Positions 26,031 to 50,700 of a stretch of 64,000 nt of DNA are shown here, piece after piece (the first letter of the stretch is position 1; each line of letters opens with the position of its first letter). Below the pieces are notes generated by a model that worked only from the letters and a program-made list of their open reading frames with translations, made no database searches and was not told where the DNA came from. Source of the stretch: Hydractinia symbiolongicarpus (lineage: Eukaryota; Cnidaria; Hydrozoa; Anthoathecata; Hydractiniidae); NCBI RefSeq assembly GCF_029227915.1, contig NC_079881.1:16591501-16655500 (forward strand), read 5' to 3'. Both the position numbers and the translations under genes were made by a program.

Positions 26031-26164
26031 GCACTATAAAAGCGCGGAAATTTGTTTGTGCCTAGTGTACAATAGCCAATCTGTACTTTTGTTTATGTTG
26101 TTAGCGCGAAGTTCAAAATGGTGGGAAAAGTAATTGCATTGAATGCAGCAGGCAGGAGAGTATG
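26031..26164 (+). promoter_or_regulatory. Candidate promoter and first exon
   Basis: A TATA-box-like CTATAAAAGCGCGG at 26034-26047 lies about 85 bp before an ATG at 26119. That ATG starts MVGKVIALNAAGRR, which runs to a GTATGT donor at about 26158. The ATG frame otherwise closes after 32 codons. It could be a 5' exon of the phosphatase gene 4.5 kb downstream, or chance. No transcript evidence is available. Confidence 0.22.
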
Positions 26165-26844
26165 TGGCTGGCTAGCATTTCTTTGTTACTTAACAACATT
26201 CCATGTTTTTTAAAAGCTCAAGATATTTACATTTCTAGCCTTTCTTACCTAGTCAATAAATGAAATGAAACTATTATGTATAGCTAGCTGCTATTCTATT
26301 CTTTTATACACCACACACAGCGGAGGTGGTGTTGTAGATTTTTTTGGCATAACTAAAGCTAGCTAGCTAGGATAGTAGAGCATTGACACAAGCACACCAA
26401 AAGTTGCTTACCTCAATCATACATAACCCAACTTATTAAACAAGTTTCACTGTTTACCTATAGCTAGCTACATTTTGACAAAGCGTGTGCTTGTCTGAAA
26501 AAATCAAGAGGTGCAAGTTGGCACACAAGAAACACCAGTTTGACTTTTGTGGGTGGACAGGTTTTTAAGTGTAACATGTCTCCTATAGCAACATTCTTAT
26601 TCATATGCTTCTATGTTATGGTTCCAAATTTTATCTGCATTCTAACTTTTTGTTATAGTTTGAATATCACTTCTTTAGCTAGAATCACACCAGGAATAGA
26701 GTGATCAATAAATTTAAGCAATATGGTGATTGCTTTGTTGGCTGTATGGGTTATTTTTCCCTTATTTTTATCATATGTGATTACATATCCCAGCTGGACG
26801 CATGGGCGAGCAAAAAAATGCAAAGAACTAGGTTAAATTAACAA

Positions 26845-27231
26845 CGTATATCGACCTAATTAAGTGATTATCTAAACAAACAGCTCTAGCAACGATCTGC
26901 AAGCCCACTCGACATATAACATCATGGTTTTCAGTATAAGATCCATAGAAACAACTTTGCAATAATGCTGGGAACAAGACGCGCGTCAATGCAGGGTTGA
27001 GTGAAAAGAAATTGACCAAAACAACCTATTTCTGTGATTTATATACTTCTTAATTCTGTGATGTGATTTTTCTAATGTGAGATCCACTGGAATGATGAAG
27101 TCTATTTTATGATTAAAATGGTCGCAATACTTGGCGACTTGTCTCAGATGGAGCTAGTAGTGGCTTTGAGCATTGCGTGTACATTTTTCTGATGATCAAA
27201 ACATCATATAATTTTGCGAAAACTTGGTGGT
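26845..27231. repeat. Dispersed repeat, copy A (partner at 63509)
   Basis: Shares long colinear blocks with 63509-63868, in the same orientation. Examples are AACAGCTCTAGC-ACGATCTG, TCTTAATTCTGTGATGTG, AATGTGAGATCCACT and TTTATGATTAAAATG. About 385 bp long, with no ORF or obvious TIR. Probably a non-autonomous mobile element. Confidence 0.85.
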
Positions 27232-27997
27232 AATAAAAATTTTTTCTTAAAAGTATTCTTTAGCCTGTCTAGTTTTATATTAATATAGGTTTTTATGGGA
27301 TATAATTTAATAAATGATTACAAAGATAACAATAGATTAAAATGTCATATCCCCACGGCGGGGATTTTCTTGTCCGTGAACTACCCAATCCATGTTCAGG
27401 CTGTTTGTTCTATAAAGTGGACAAGTTTCGTTGCCGGTAAAAATGGTAATAAGGTACATCATAGACGTAACACTTTTATAATAGACCATTTTTTTAGAGA
27501 AAATATTTACATTGCAAGAAATAAAAAGATCAGGAAACTATTGTTTTAATAACAATAACCTGTGTGTGACGATGAATACTTTCAGCACAAAGTCTATAGA
27601 GTTTGTAAACAACAGCAATTAAAAAAATAAAAATGAACATAAGTGTACTATAAATACATACTATTAAAAAAAACCTAATTTTTATCTTACAGGATATTTT
27701 TCCTTATATATACAGTAAATGAAAGTATATCTTAAATTTACAGAACACCATATAAATACGTTGTTTATATATATATTACTTTGAGACAATTTTTTCGTAA
27801 TATATAATTGTAACTTGCATAAGTAGTCATGACGTCTATCTGGGAAGACACATGTGAGGAATTTCAAAATTATAAGGTATATAATACATGTTTGCTGCAA
27901 GACACTTTTGTTGTGCTAGAAATGAACTTCTGCTGTACTATAACACTGCCATTGGTAAAAACTACCAAAACCGAACCTTATTATGCTAAAAAGTTTC
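27232..27997. other. Non-coding stretch
   Basis: AT-rich. No convincing coding or RNA signal on either strand. Confidence 0.45.
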
Positions 27998-28260
27998 CAT
28001 AGTTTGCTTACAACTATTAAAACAGGTATGTAGATGGTTAATATGATGGCAAAGTTCTATTGAAACCTATCAAAACAGGTCTGTAGAAGGTTGATAGGGT
28101 GCCATAGTTCACTTAAAATCTGTGAATGTGGGACCGTAGAAGGCTAAAAAGTAGCAATATGTTGCTTCAAAATTATTTAAACGGTACTTTAGTAGGTTAT
28201 TACAGATCCGTTGTTTGCTTAAAAACTCCAAAAGCAGTACTGTAGAAGTCTAATACAACT
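27998..28260 (+). repeat. Degenerate tandem repeat, about 5 copies of 53 bp
   Basis: Each unit follows the pattern YATAGTTTGCTTAAAA, about 20 varied bases, then RGTACTGTAGAAGGTTAATA. The units have diverged strongly from each other, so the array is old. Confidence 0.65.
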
Positions 28261-30693
28261 TCTACACTGGGAAATTCTGTATATAACCAGTGGTTGAAGT
28301 AAAAAGGGAATTTTTCCAGCTAAAATACTTTCATCCTTAAATACTATTACTTATGCTGCAAAAGTTATTCTCAAAGTTTTGCTAAAACAATGTATAAATA
28401 AAATATTCAAAAGGATATGTTTATATGTATATTTTTGAAAATGCAACATCTATGAACAAAAAATGGTATATATATATATATGTTTAAAAAAAGCTATATG
28501 TCTTAAAAATATAAATAACATGAGTGATTTTAAATAAGTTTTAACAGTAAAACTCACAGTTATAAGAAAAAATTACTGTATTGTTTTATTGTTAGGCTTT
28601 TGTTAAATCACACTTGCAACATATCGCTCAAAGTTCATTACAGTATCATGATTAAGAGAAGATAAAAGGAATTTCCAAGTGGTTTGTATGGCGTGTGCAC
28701 TGAAGCTTACATTTGACTGTACTGTATATTTATACTGGATTAGTCTGGGGTAAAACCACCCGCATGCAGCTTGATTGTATGCCCAGGCATGCAAAAAAAG
28801 TGTCAATGCGTGCAGTTACCAAAGTTCCACTGTTTGTATAATTTTCGTATTAAATATAGAATATCAACTACTTGAAATGAATGTAACAATTAAATTTAAA
28901 AGCATGTGGTTGCAGTGCCATCATATTTTAATTTGAGTTTGTTTTAAGAAAAAGCATTGAAAAATTTTTACGTTAAAAAAAATGACATTGGAATGTGGAA
29001 AGTTTAAAAATCTTAAATAATTGATGTGCTGTACATCTATACAGGTTCAAATTTTTTTTAAAAATTTCAGTAAAAGCTTAAAATAATAAAGGTATATTTT
29101 ATATAAAATAATTGTAATGTGTTTTCTTCACTACATATTTTGTGAATTTTTTTTTAGGGAAAGTGAGCTGAAAACAAACTTGTGTCATCAAATTGTTTAA
29201 AATTATCATTCTATGTCTTTGATTTTTTGTGAGATTTGCAGCTTGTTTTGATATAAACCATGAGCTATATATTTATAAAAAAGAAAAGCACAATATGGAA
29301 ATGATTAAAGATTAAATTGTTGCTACAATTAAATTAATTTATTAAGTAGATCTGTAATTAAAGTTAAAATAGAATCCTTTATGAGTTTGCAGTTGGTTAA
29401 AATTATATTATGATAACACAATTATTACAACTGGCTTTAAATTAAGTGCAAAGCTTTACTTTAAATGACAACAGACCATTCTGTGAAAGACGAAAAGGAA
29501 GAAAAAGCTTTAAAACATTGAAAGATAGTTACTGAGGTGTAAGGTATAAATATTACATAATTTTACATAGAAAATGACTATGAACATATTGTTCTTATTT
29601 TGTTTATCCTTAACAAAAAAAATTAACATTTACAGTCATTTTTTTCTTCTAAATGATTTTAGATATTTTTTCAGTCATATGTATGAAAGGCTGTACTAAA
29701 TAAAATTGCCTTACAGATGTTTTTGTTCTGCATGGTTGTTGGGATAATACAAATTGAGTTTTTACAAAGCAGTTACTTATATAGAGCTGAAAAATCATTA
29801 TAAATTCTATCTTTACTTCCATTTATCTTTATATATTTTATTTTTCACATTAAAAATGTGCAAATAGATAAAATTGATTAACATATACATTATTTATTTC
29901 TTTTATATGACGATTCTTTGTTTTTGCTTCCTTGTACATATTTCTTCTTTTTTTTTGTTCATTATTATATAGATGTTAAAATTGATTATTGTATTCTTTG
30001 AGAAGTTGAGAAAATGTTTATAATATGGGGAATACTGATAATGAACACTATAAAGTGAAGTATGAGCAAAAATTTTCAATAAGTATACTTTTTTTACTGC
30101 ATTTAATAATGTGGCGCATGAAAATATACTTTTAAGCCGGATGAGTTTAGCTTTGCATATCTTTAGAGTTAAGACAAAATGTTAATGCTTCACTCAAAGT
30201 TGTTAATGGCTTTGCTGTGTATAATACTCAAGGTTTTTTTCACTTCAGGTCTACACTGCTAAGAGTAGTCTTTATCATCTAAAACTTTTTTTGTACTTTA
30301 TTATTTATTGGACATAAAAGACTTTTCATTCTTCTAAAGGAATTGCCAAACATTGATAAGTTGCTTGTAAATGTCAGTTATGGATGGCCTAACATTTTCA
30401 AATTGTGTATATAGTTTGTTCTTTACAAGCATGGTTTTGTCATGTGACATGTCTGGCCATATGCTGTAGAATCCCAAGTAGCATGTCCCTAACATTTACA
30501 AACTGAAAGTAAAATTTTTCTGGAGTTCTGCCTTATATTAATTATTATGGAAACAGTATTTATCTGTCTCTGTTGAAACTTTAAGTAAAAAGATACACAT
30601 TTTGTTTGATATTGATGTTTCATTTTAATAATTTATAGACATAAAAAGTTCAGGTGTAATAAACAAAAACTATGTAAAGTGAATCTTAGAAAA
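28261..30693. other. AT-rich non-coding region upstream of the phosphatase ATG
   Basis: No coding signal. A possible 3' splice site (TTTAATAATTTATAG) at about 30638 suggests the start codon may lie in a second exon preceded by a 5'-UTR intron. Confidence 0.4.
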
Positions 30694-43290
<12,597 letters not shown>

Positions 43291-43742
43291 TGCAAATTTA
43301 TCTGAAAGCTTCAACGTAGTATACTTTGCATATCTATAATATAGTTTTATTTTTTTTATATATATTATTTTATTATGTAGTATATATTTTTGTTGTTATG
43401 TTCTTAACACGGTTCATTTTTTTTATACGTTGACTGTTGTTCTTTACAAAAATTTTTTGTTTGAAAATGTGTTTGAGAAATTTAATGCGCTACTAAAAAT
43501 TTTTCTTTAGTAGCTGAAGCCTATTCGTACTCATTTTCTCGCATGCAGCAAAAAAGTTTGTTGGTTTTCAAAATTTAGTACAGAAATTACGCGAATACTG
43601 TAGCATTTTTTACCAAGATAGAAAAATGAAAGAGTAATTTAAACTTGGGCGAAAATTGTTACGCGCGAAAATAAGGACGAATAGGTGTGTCAAACATTTT
43701 GACGCAAATCATTTAGATCGTAATTGTCTTTTATGTTTTAAG

Positions 43743-43811
43743 ACAAAGGAGAAGAGCACAACAACGCCTATTAGCACTCCAGCAGAGGTCTTGAATTTGC
43801 GAGATTTTTAA
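43743..43811 (+). CDS. Possible alternative last exon of the phosphatase gene
   Basis: After a pyrimidine-rich acceptor (CTTTTATGTTTTAAG), a 23-codon frame reads TKEKSTTTPISTPAEVLNLR and DF and then stops at TAA. It is in phase 0, so it would join exon 9 (ending ILK at 42395) in frame and replace the PNTVLEIEEKFKDKK tail. TPISTP recalls the threonine-proline-rich PP1 tail, but this is inference. Confidence 0.3.
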   Translation, partial: TKEKSTTTPISTPAEVLNLRDF

Positions 43812-45350
43812 AAAAACTTCGTAAACAAGGTTTTAAAATTTAAAAAGATGTGGCTACTTAAGACGTTGTGTGTACCACCCAATCAGTAATATGTGAGCGA
43901 GGTTATTCTTGAACAAAGTCCGCATTATTATCGTCAAATCAACTCATCTCGTAATAAATTTCTTTGTCTCGCAACAACGAGCAAATTGTGTATTTTACTG
44001 TTTGTAAACTGAGTTGAACAATTTAAATTCAAATTAGATTAGATATATTTATCAGAAAATAGAAAAGTATTTATTATATGAGAGCTTTACGATGTTTAGG
44101 GATGGTCTACACGAGGCTTGGTAGGCTGTTATTTTGACAGCGCGAAATCTAAGCGGTTATAGAAGGGTTTACATGTTGGGGAATATACAACGAAATTTCT
44201 GTATGAATTATTTCGCCTGGTGTATACCCCCCTTGTCACTCAGTATATCAGTTCCGACGCTTCTGCGAAGAGATGTAATTTTATTGTCAATTTTTAGTCT
44301 GTTATGTTTCTCGTCTCTCAGCATTCAATTTTTCTTACAATCCTTAGTTTTATTTGTTCAATGCTATCCGAGATTTATTTTTAAACGTTCCCTTTGTTCG
44401 AGTTCATGTGTAAATTATATTGTAAGTATATATACTACATCTATCATTGTCAGAATATTTATTGACTATTTCTGTAAAAAAAAAATTAACGAAGTGTAAT
44501 CTTGGTTTATCGAGTCTTAAAAAGATGGTGCTCATTCAGGATGCAAAATACACGTTTATTTATAATACACCTTTCCCGAGACTTATTCTTTTGATGTGCC
44601 ACAACTTTTTCTGTTGAGTTTTATGAAAAACGGACAACAGATTTGAATTCCTTATCAAAAATGTCATAAACAAAGAAAATTTCGAAACAATGCAGCAAGT
44701 AAACAACCTGCTATTCTAATTTAAAGATTTGTGGCATGTCCAACCTCTTTTTGAAAACGAGGCGGGACATGGTAACTTGAGCATTAGAAGACTTTAACTG
44801 TGATATATTACCTTCAAAATAGCACTTTCTGTTGGCGTATCAAGTTAAACTTTTACACATAAATTAAACAAACTATGCTGAATTTAAATATGGTATTTAT
44901 ATTTTACAAGTTTAAAAAAAATATGACTCATGGTCTGGGGAAAGGTGTATCAACACAAAATAATTTGACTGTTTAGTGTTGTGTTTTCGTCACAGGATTT
45001 ATATGTTCCTTTTTGATTTTGTACTGGAAGCTAAATTGACGTGTTTGCTTGTTCAATCAGGCCAGCTACACAAAAGCGTATACCAATTTTACATGTACGT
45101 GGGCCATGGCGTCAATTATTTCATTGCACGAACGCGCTAAATAATGCCACTAGCGAGTTTGACACTTTCTACTGGCTTGCGTGTGTGCAAATGTAGTGAC
45201 TTGCAGATTGTAAAACAGTGATCCGTTCCACCTTGTTGGGTAAATGATGTTGTGATTGTAGATGTGGAAGTGTACAGAATATTCTGCATTTTTATGCACT
45301 TATTTGTAAAGTTCCAAAAAGTTTATATCTTTTTTCGCATGCAAACTCAG
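43812..45350. other. Non-coding stretch downstream of the phosphatase gene
   Basis: Probable 3' flank. Contains the dispersed-repeat match at 44575-44740. ORFs are unconvincing. Confidence 0.4.
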
Positions 45351-45461
45351 GTATTGGAGGAATTCCAGACAGCTACTAAAACATCGCTTTCTGTACAACA
45401 ACCGCACGAAAATATAATTTCAACATCTCGAGAAAAAAAATACAATGAAAAATTGCAATAA
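45351..45461 (+). CDS. Second possible alternative last exon
   Basis: After an acceptor (TTTTTTCGCATGCAAACTCAG), a 36-codon hydrophilic frame runs VLEEFQTATKTSLSVQQPHE to EKKYNEKLQ and stops at TAA. Phase 0 makes it compatible with exon 9 of the phosphatase gene 3 kb upstream. It could also belong to another gene or be chance. Confidence 0.25.
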   Translation, partial: VLEEFQTATKTSLSVQQPHENIISTSREKKYNEKLQ

Positions 45462-47705
45462 ATTTATTTCGTTATCTACAAACTAAAGAATTGGCAAAAT
45501 ACAGGCCGTTTTTGTTTATTAAGATAAAAATATTAAACTCAATTTTCACGTTTAAATGATTCCCCCCGTTTATTCATTAATTAACTCAACACTTTCTCTG
45601 TCCAAAGTTCTCAGGAGGTTTATACTTTCTTATTAGTGTTGTTTAGGAAAAGTATAATAACATATGTAGGCTCCCTAAATAAGTGAAATATTAGTTAATA
45701 ATAGCATGTTATTTTTAATTTTGTGATTACACAGTTCGTCTTCGAATACAAAACGTATAGTGATAGGAACAATTGATGAATATTTTCAAGTAAAAAGGAG
45801 AATTCAACAACTGTGGCCACATTTTATTTAAACCTCGTTCGAAAAAAAAAAAAACTGGTAAAACCTCATTAGATCCCATCTAAGCAAATGCATGCTTTTT
45901 CTCCCAAGGAGGTTCAGCATTAGGACGATACGACTACAATAACTAAAATATGACGCTTTTTTAATAAATAAACGAGTAAAGTTTGAATTGCCAAACTGGT
46001 CTCGATTAATCAAACTAAGAAATTATAACCGAGACAAAAACATAATTTTGACAAATAATTACAAAAATTCGTATATTGTAACAAAATAACTAAGATTTTA
46101 AGTTCAATTTTCTAAGCAATTGAAAGACGATATTTAACAAAATTCGAATAAATAGAGGATCTATGAAACATATGTATAATATAAATGGAATAAAAAAGCA
46201 ATATATACTATCGTAATTTTTCTTCGAAAATTGGATACATCTATAAAATTTAGCAGAGAACAGGAGTGGACGCACTTTCCTAGATGCAGAATAGGTGGAA
46301 ATGTTAAACTACATCAGCTCTCTTTAAGAAAAGAATATTCAAAGATTTGTTTAAAAAAACAGTAGAAAAATCCGATGGGATCGGGAAACTGTATATCGGA
46401 AAATGGGATAAAAAAAGAGTAAAAACGGATGGTTGGGTTTTAAAACTCCCCCCCCCCCCATTAAGATGATTTATAGAAAAAAAATTACGTTGTTAAAAAA
46501 ATAGAAACTTCGTCAAAATCTTCATAGTTTTTTTCTACACATAAGATGTTTACGAAGATTCTGCATAGAGGGAAGTTATATCTACCATGGAGGTAGAAAT
46601 AGATATAAAAATAAATTATTTCTACCTCCATGCCCTTACCAAATCTATCTAGTTTGCTAACAGGACCTGCCCTGTTCGTGCTCTAAGAACAGCGGAAATA
46701 GCAAAGTATTTACATAATATGATTATCCAACGTATAAATTCAATTTTTATTAAATCGCACCCCTTTTTTATCACATGTAAGATCTCCACCTTAAAATTAC
46801 AGCAAGCTCTCTTTATCTCGAACATATACTTTGATCTCTTGTCAGCTTTTTTCCTCATATACTTTCTCATCTGGAGCAAATTTCCTGGTCCTTGCAAAAC
46901 AAGGCTGTATCTATAATCATAATGGACTGGATAATAATTCGGATTACATAAATATAATATGCAATGATAACGCCGTCTACGAGTACCATATTTCACTTCT
47001 TTTTCTTTTTCTTCTTCTCCTTTTCTTTTTTCTTCTCCTTCTCCTTCTGCTTTTTGTTATTTGCGGGCGTTTTTTGAACGTCTTGACTTGTTTTACGATG
47101 TGCGGGGGAGAGACCTTAATACACAAATAACATAGCTAATTAAAATCGAATCACTATTATTTCAGGACGAAGATTTTTCACATTCTTTAAGATATTCTAT
47201 TCTGATGTGCAATTTACAGAATTCTTACCCTGTGCTTCCATCATGTTACTGATTTCTTGGTCTTCTTCATACTCTCTAGAATTTGAAACAAATTTTTAAC
47301 GAAAAAGAAGCTGTGCTTTTGAATAAATTATGTCAAAATACGTTAATCAAGCACTTTACACATAAATGTAAACAGAGCCCTACTCGTTACAGACAATGAC
47401 AGACAATGTAAACAGAGCCCTACTCATTAGAGCCACCTTTAAGCAGAGGTCCATTTATTAAACCTGCTTTGGAGAGCTATTAATAATCACAACACTTTTC
47501 AACAAATTCTGTCCGAACGACAAGAAACAAGGTATAGGAGCTGCACGTATTTAATTTCAAATTAAAAACATGGCTTAATAATAGTAAAAAAAGCACAACG
47601 CAGGCACTTAAAACAAATAGCCGCCAGATCAGCCTTTAAGTGAAAACTGGAATTTACATCCCTTAACATAAATATTCGTGCATAATTTTATATTAATATA
47701 CAAAT
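45462..47705. other. Intergenic region between convergent genes
   Basis: Contains a C10 run near 46450, a hairpin with 15-bp arms (ATTTCTACCTCCATG) at 46586-46632, a CT-rich tract at 46990-47060 and a short duplicated block (GTAAACAGAGCCCTACTC) at 47366-47433. No gene. Confidence 0.5.
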
Positions 47706-50700
47706 CTACCTAAGCCTGTCCTCATCCATCTTATCCACAATATTACTTCGTTTAGCGACAAAATTCAAAATGTCTGCTAGCAACTCGTCCTCTCGCATGC
47801 GGTCTTCCATCGTCTTCTCTTGTTCTGCGAAATAAAAAGTTCACTCATATCTCATCTACAACTAAAATAAAAATTTTGCGACTTTTTTTAAATACTTTCT
47901 TTATTCCGCGAGAAAATTCCGCGAATCTAAGGAAGAAGATCTAACAGAATAACCTTACATTCGTGAAGGTTTCTTATGATATCATCGCATTCATAACCTA
48001 TTCAACCAGTTTATGTGAACAAATTCAATTTTAGCGAATCTAACAATGTCAGAGTTTTTTACCGCTTCTGGAAACAGCTATACTTTAAGTGGAAACTCTC
48101 GCGAAAATAAAGTGGGACACTTGATGTGTATGACAATAATTTCTTTCGGCAAAGTGCAAACGTCCATAAAAACACTGGATAGCGTTATGATGGTCAAACT
48201 AATTGTCTCACCTGGTTTGTTCATCAGCTGTCTTAACTCAAACTCTGCACGTCTTTGGTTTTGAAGGAAGTCCAGCTCTTGACACCTAATAAGACAAATC
48301 GATGAATTACTCTATAGACATAACTTTCTTATACGTACAGCGTTTCATGCAGCGAAAAAAAAATCTATTCCGCGCGTATTAATTTCAAAGGTTTAGATTA
48401 CCCCCACAAATAACGAGGAAAAAAAGATCACTTATAGAATCGTCCTGTTTATAACTTTTATTATTCCAAATCATGAAGAAAGAAGTGGGAGAAGGGAAAT
48501 TTCGAAGCTTAAAACATCTTCTGTCTGTTTTTTGAGATAGAATATTTTTGCGCGTATTTAATTAAGTTGTGCGCGTAAATTATTTACTAAATTTCGCGCA
48601 ATAACCACGTAATAATTTTGCGCGAATTTATTTGACTTAAATATATAAAAAAATCAAAATCAATTCAGTAACTCACATATAAATCAATTCGTTCTCCCTC
48701 CTTAGTAGCAAGTTCTTTTGATTGACAAGTTCGAACCAAGTCATCAAGTAAGCCTCCTCCGGTTCACCTAAACACAATCGGATATCTAATAACTCGGAAG
48801 CAACGAAAAAAACTTTTCAACATAACGCGTATCAAATGTTAAAGTAATCACGGTGTTTCGAAATGATCTGTGTTCGTTTACAAGCTCTTCACCGATATAA
48901 GAAAAAAACATACCTTCACTATTTTCACGAAGCTTCTTTTCCATAACTACTCCATCCATTTCTAGTTCTCTTTGACGAATCTCCAAAAACTGCAGTTCAG
49001 CTTCCATCTCTTCTCGCTTCGGCTGTTTATCTCTCAAAGCAACGTTCTCCATAAAAGCTCGCTCATCAAACTGCACTGGTGGTCTCAGCGGTCTGGGAGG
49101 TGCCTTCCGTTTCTCGCTCATTTTTCGATCAAGCTTCGGTGGTGATGGTCGTTGAGGAGGTACATCACGAGGTTCCACACGATCCTTGTCTGTGTCAGTT
49201 TCTTGCTTTGGCATAACGGTGGGGCTCTCTCCTATGAGGATGTGTTCTTTAGGGATCTCCTCCTCAGGGTCATTCCGACCCTCAATGACACAAGCTTCGG
49301 TTGCAATGTTTATTTCAAGCGGCGTTTCATCTTTATCTAAGTTAGCACTTTCGTTTTGAGTTGAAACGTTCTTTGTACCATTTACAAATGCAGCAGGAAT
49401 ACCTGGAGGTTTAGGTGCCCGTCTCTTTGTCAACGTTCCTTTGCCTGACGTTGGCGCAGTTACAGCGGGCTCCGTAATTGGTTCTGAAGACTTTATTGGA
49501 GGCGTTTTGGGTGCCATCCTCTTTTTAGGTCTGGGCACGGGCACAGGAGCTCCAACTGGGGTACTGGCAGGTCTGTTTAACTTTTGATTATGCTTCGTTT
49601 TGAGCACAAGTTTTCTTTTAGTATTAGGTAAATGACTTGACACTTCCGGTACATGAATGCTGGGCGTCTTCTGTAATATGAGATGGTCTTCCTCCTCTTC
49701 GCTCATTTCGTCAATTAGGTCATCGGCAAATGGATTTGAGTCAGTAATACCCATCTTTTTAAGTTCTTTTTTCTTCTCCATGGATCTTCTAGTTTCTGCT
49801 TCGCGTTTAAACGAATCACCCTTCTTTTGTTCTAACGTAGCTCGTCTTTCCAGCCGCGCGTCATCTGCAAACGGGTTCGATTCATCGAAGTCGCTCTCGC
49901 CGTCGTCTTCGAATAATAAATCCTCTGTCGACGATAAAAACGGATTAGTATTATCAGATTTTCGCGGAATGGTGGGTGACACTTCCGGGGTGAGAAAAGG
50001 GTTGGACGTTTCATTTGATATTTTTTTCTCGTCATCGTCAAGGTCCATTTTTTCTACAACTTCAACCTCATTGTCGTTTGGAGTTTGTAATATATTTTTA
50101 TCTTCCTCCGTAGGCGAATGTATTTTCTTCAATTTGATCGAAGTTTTTTTTTCAATTTTAAAAGGTGATAACTCAATTTTACTTTCATCAGTAGACGGTA
50201 TGGTTGGACTGTTATTACTAGCTACGGTAGTATTTTCTTTATTGTTCGGTTCATCTATTTGGACCTCAGTGCGTTCCGGTTCATCTTTATTATCCGGTTT
50301 ATCTTTTTGGACCTCAGTACGTTTCGGTTCATCTTTATTATCCAGTTCATCTCTTTGTACCTCGGCTTGCAGCCTACCGGTGCTATGCAATGCCAACCGG
50401 GCATTTAAAAAAGTTTGTTCTAACGAACCAGCCTCTTCCCGCTTTATCACCACACCGTGTTTCGTGGTTTTGGGCTTGCTTACCTTACTAAGATCTTGGT
50501 CCGATCTACTAACATCAGTTTTGTGTAAGTGAGCGCGCGCAGCAAGAAAGGTTTTATTGATTTCATTATTTTCATCGTTCACAGCGTTTGTTTCAATAGT
50601 CAGGATGTTTTCACTGCTTTTCGCTTTTCGCAAGTTGGATCTGATGTTCAAATACGGATTTCCTGCGGATGGTTCCACAGCGCCACTCCCTCTTCTGTAT

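Noticed and set aside
26160-26480. GCTAGCTAGC-rich segments as a regulatory array
   Set aside because: Short, irregular and low-complexity; not enough structure to support a call.
47706-47708. Genome-wide reassignment of TAA/TAG to glutamine
   Set aside because: The MICAL-like gene ends at TAG just where bMERB proteins normally end, and the readable sequence after it is not protein-like. The host code therefore appears standard, and the MYND case is local.
49657-50532. 291-codon plus-strand ORF, Ser/Leu-rich
   Set aside because: Antisense shadow of the large MICAL-like exon, which has matching phases and domains on the minus strand.
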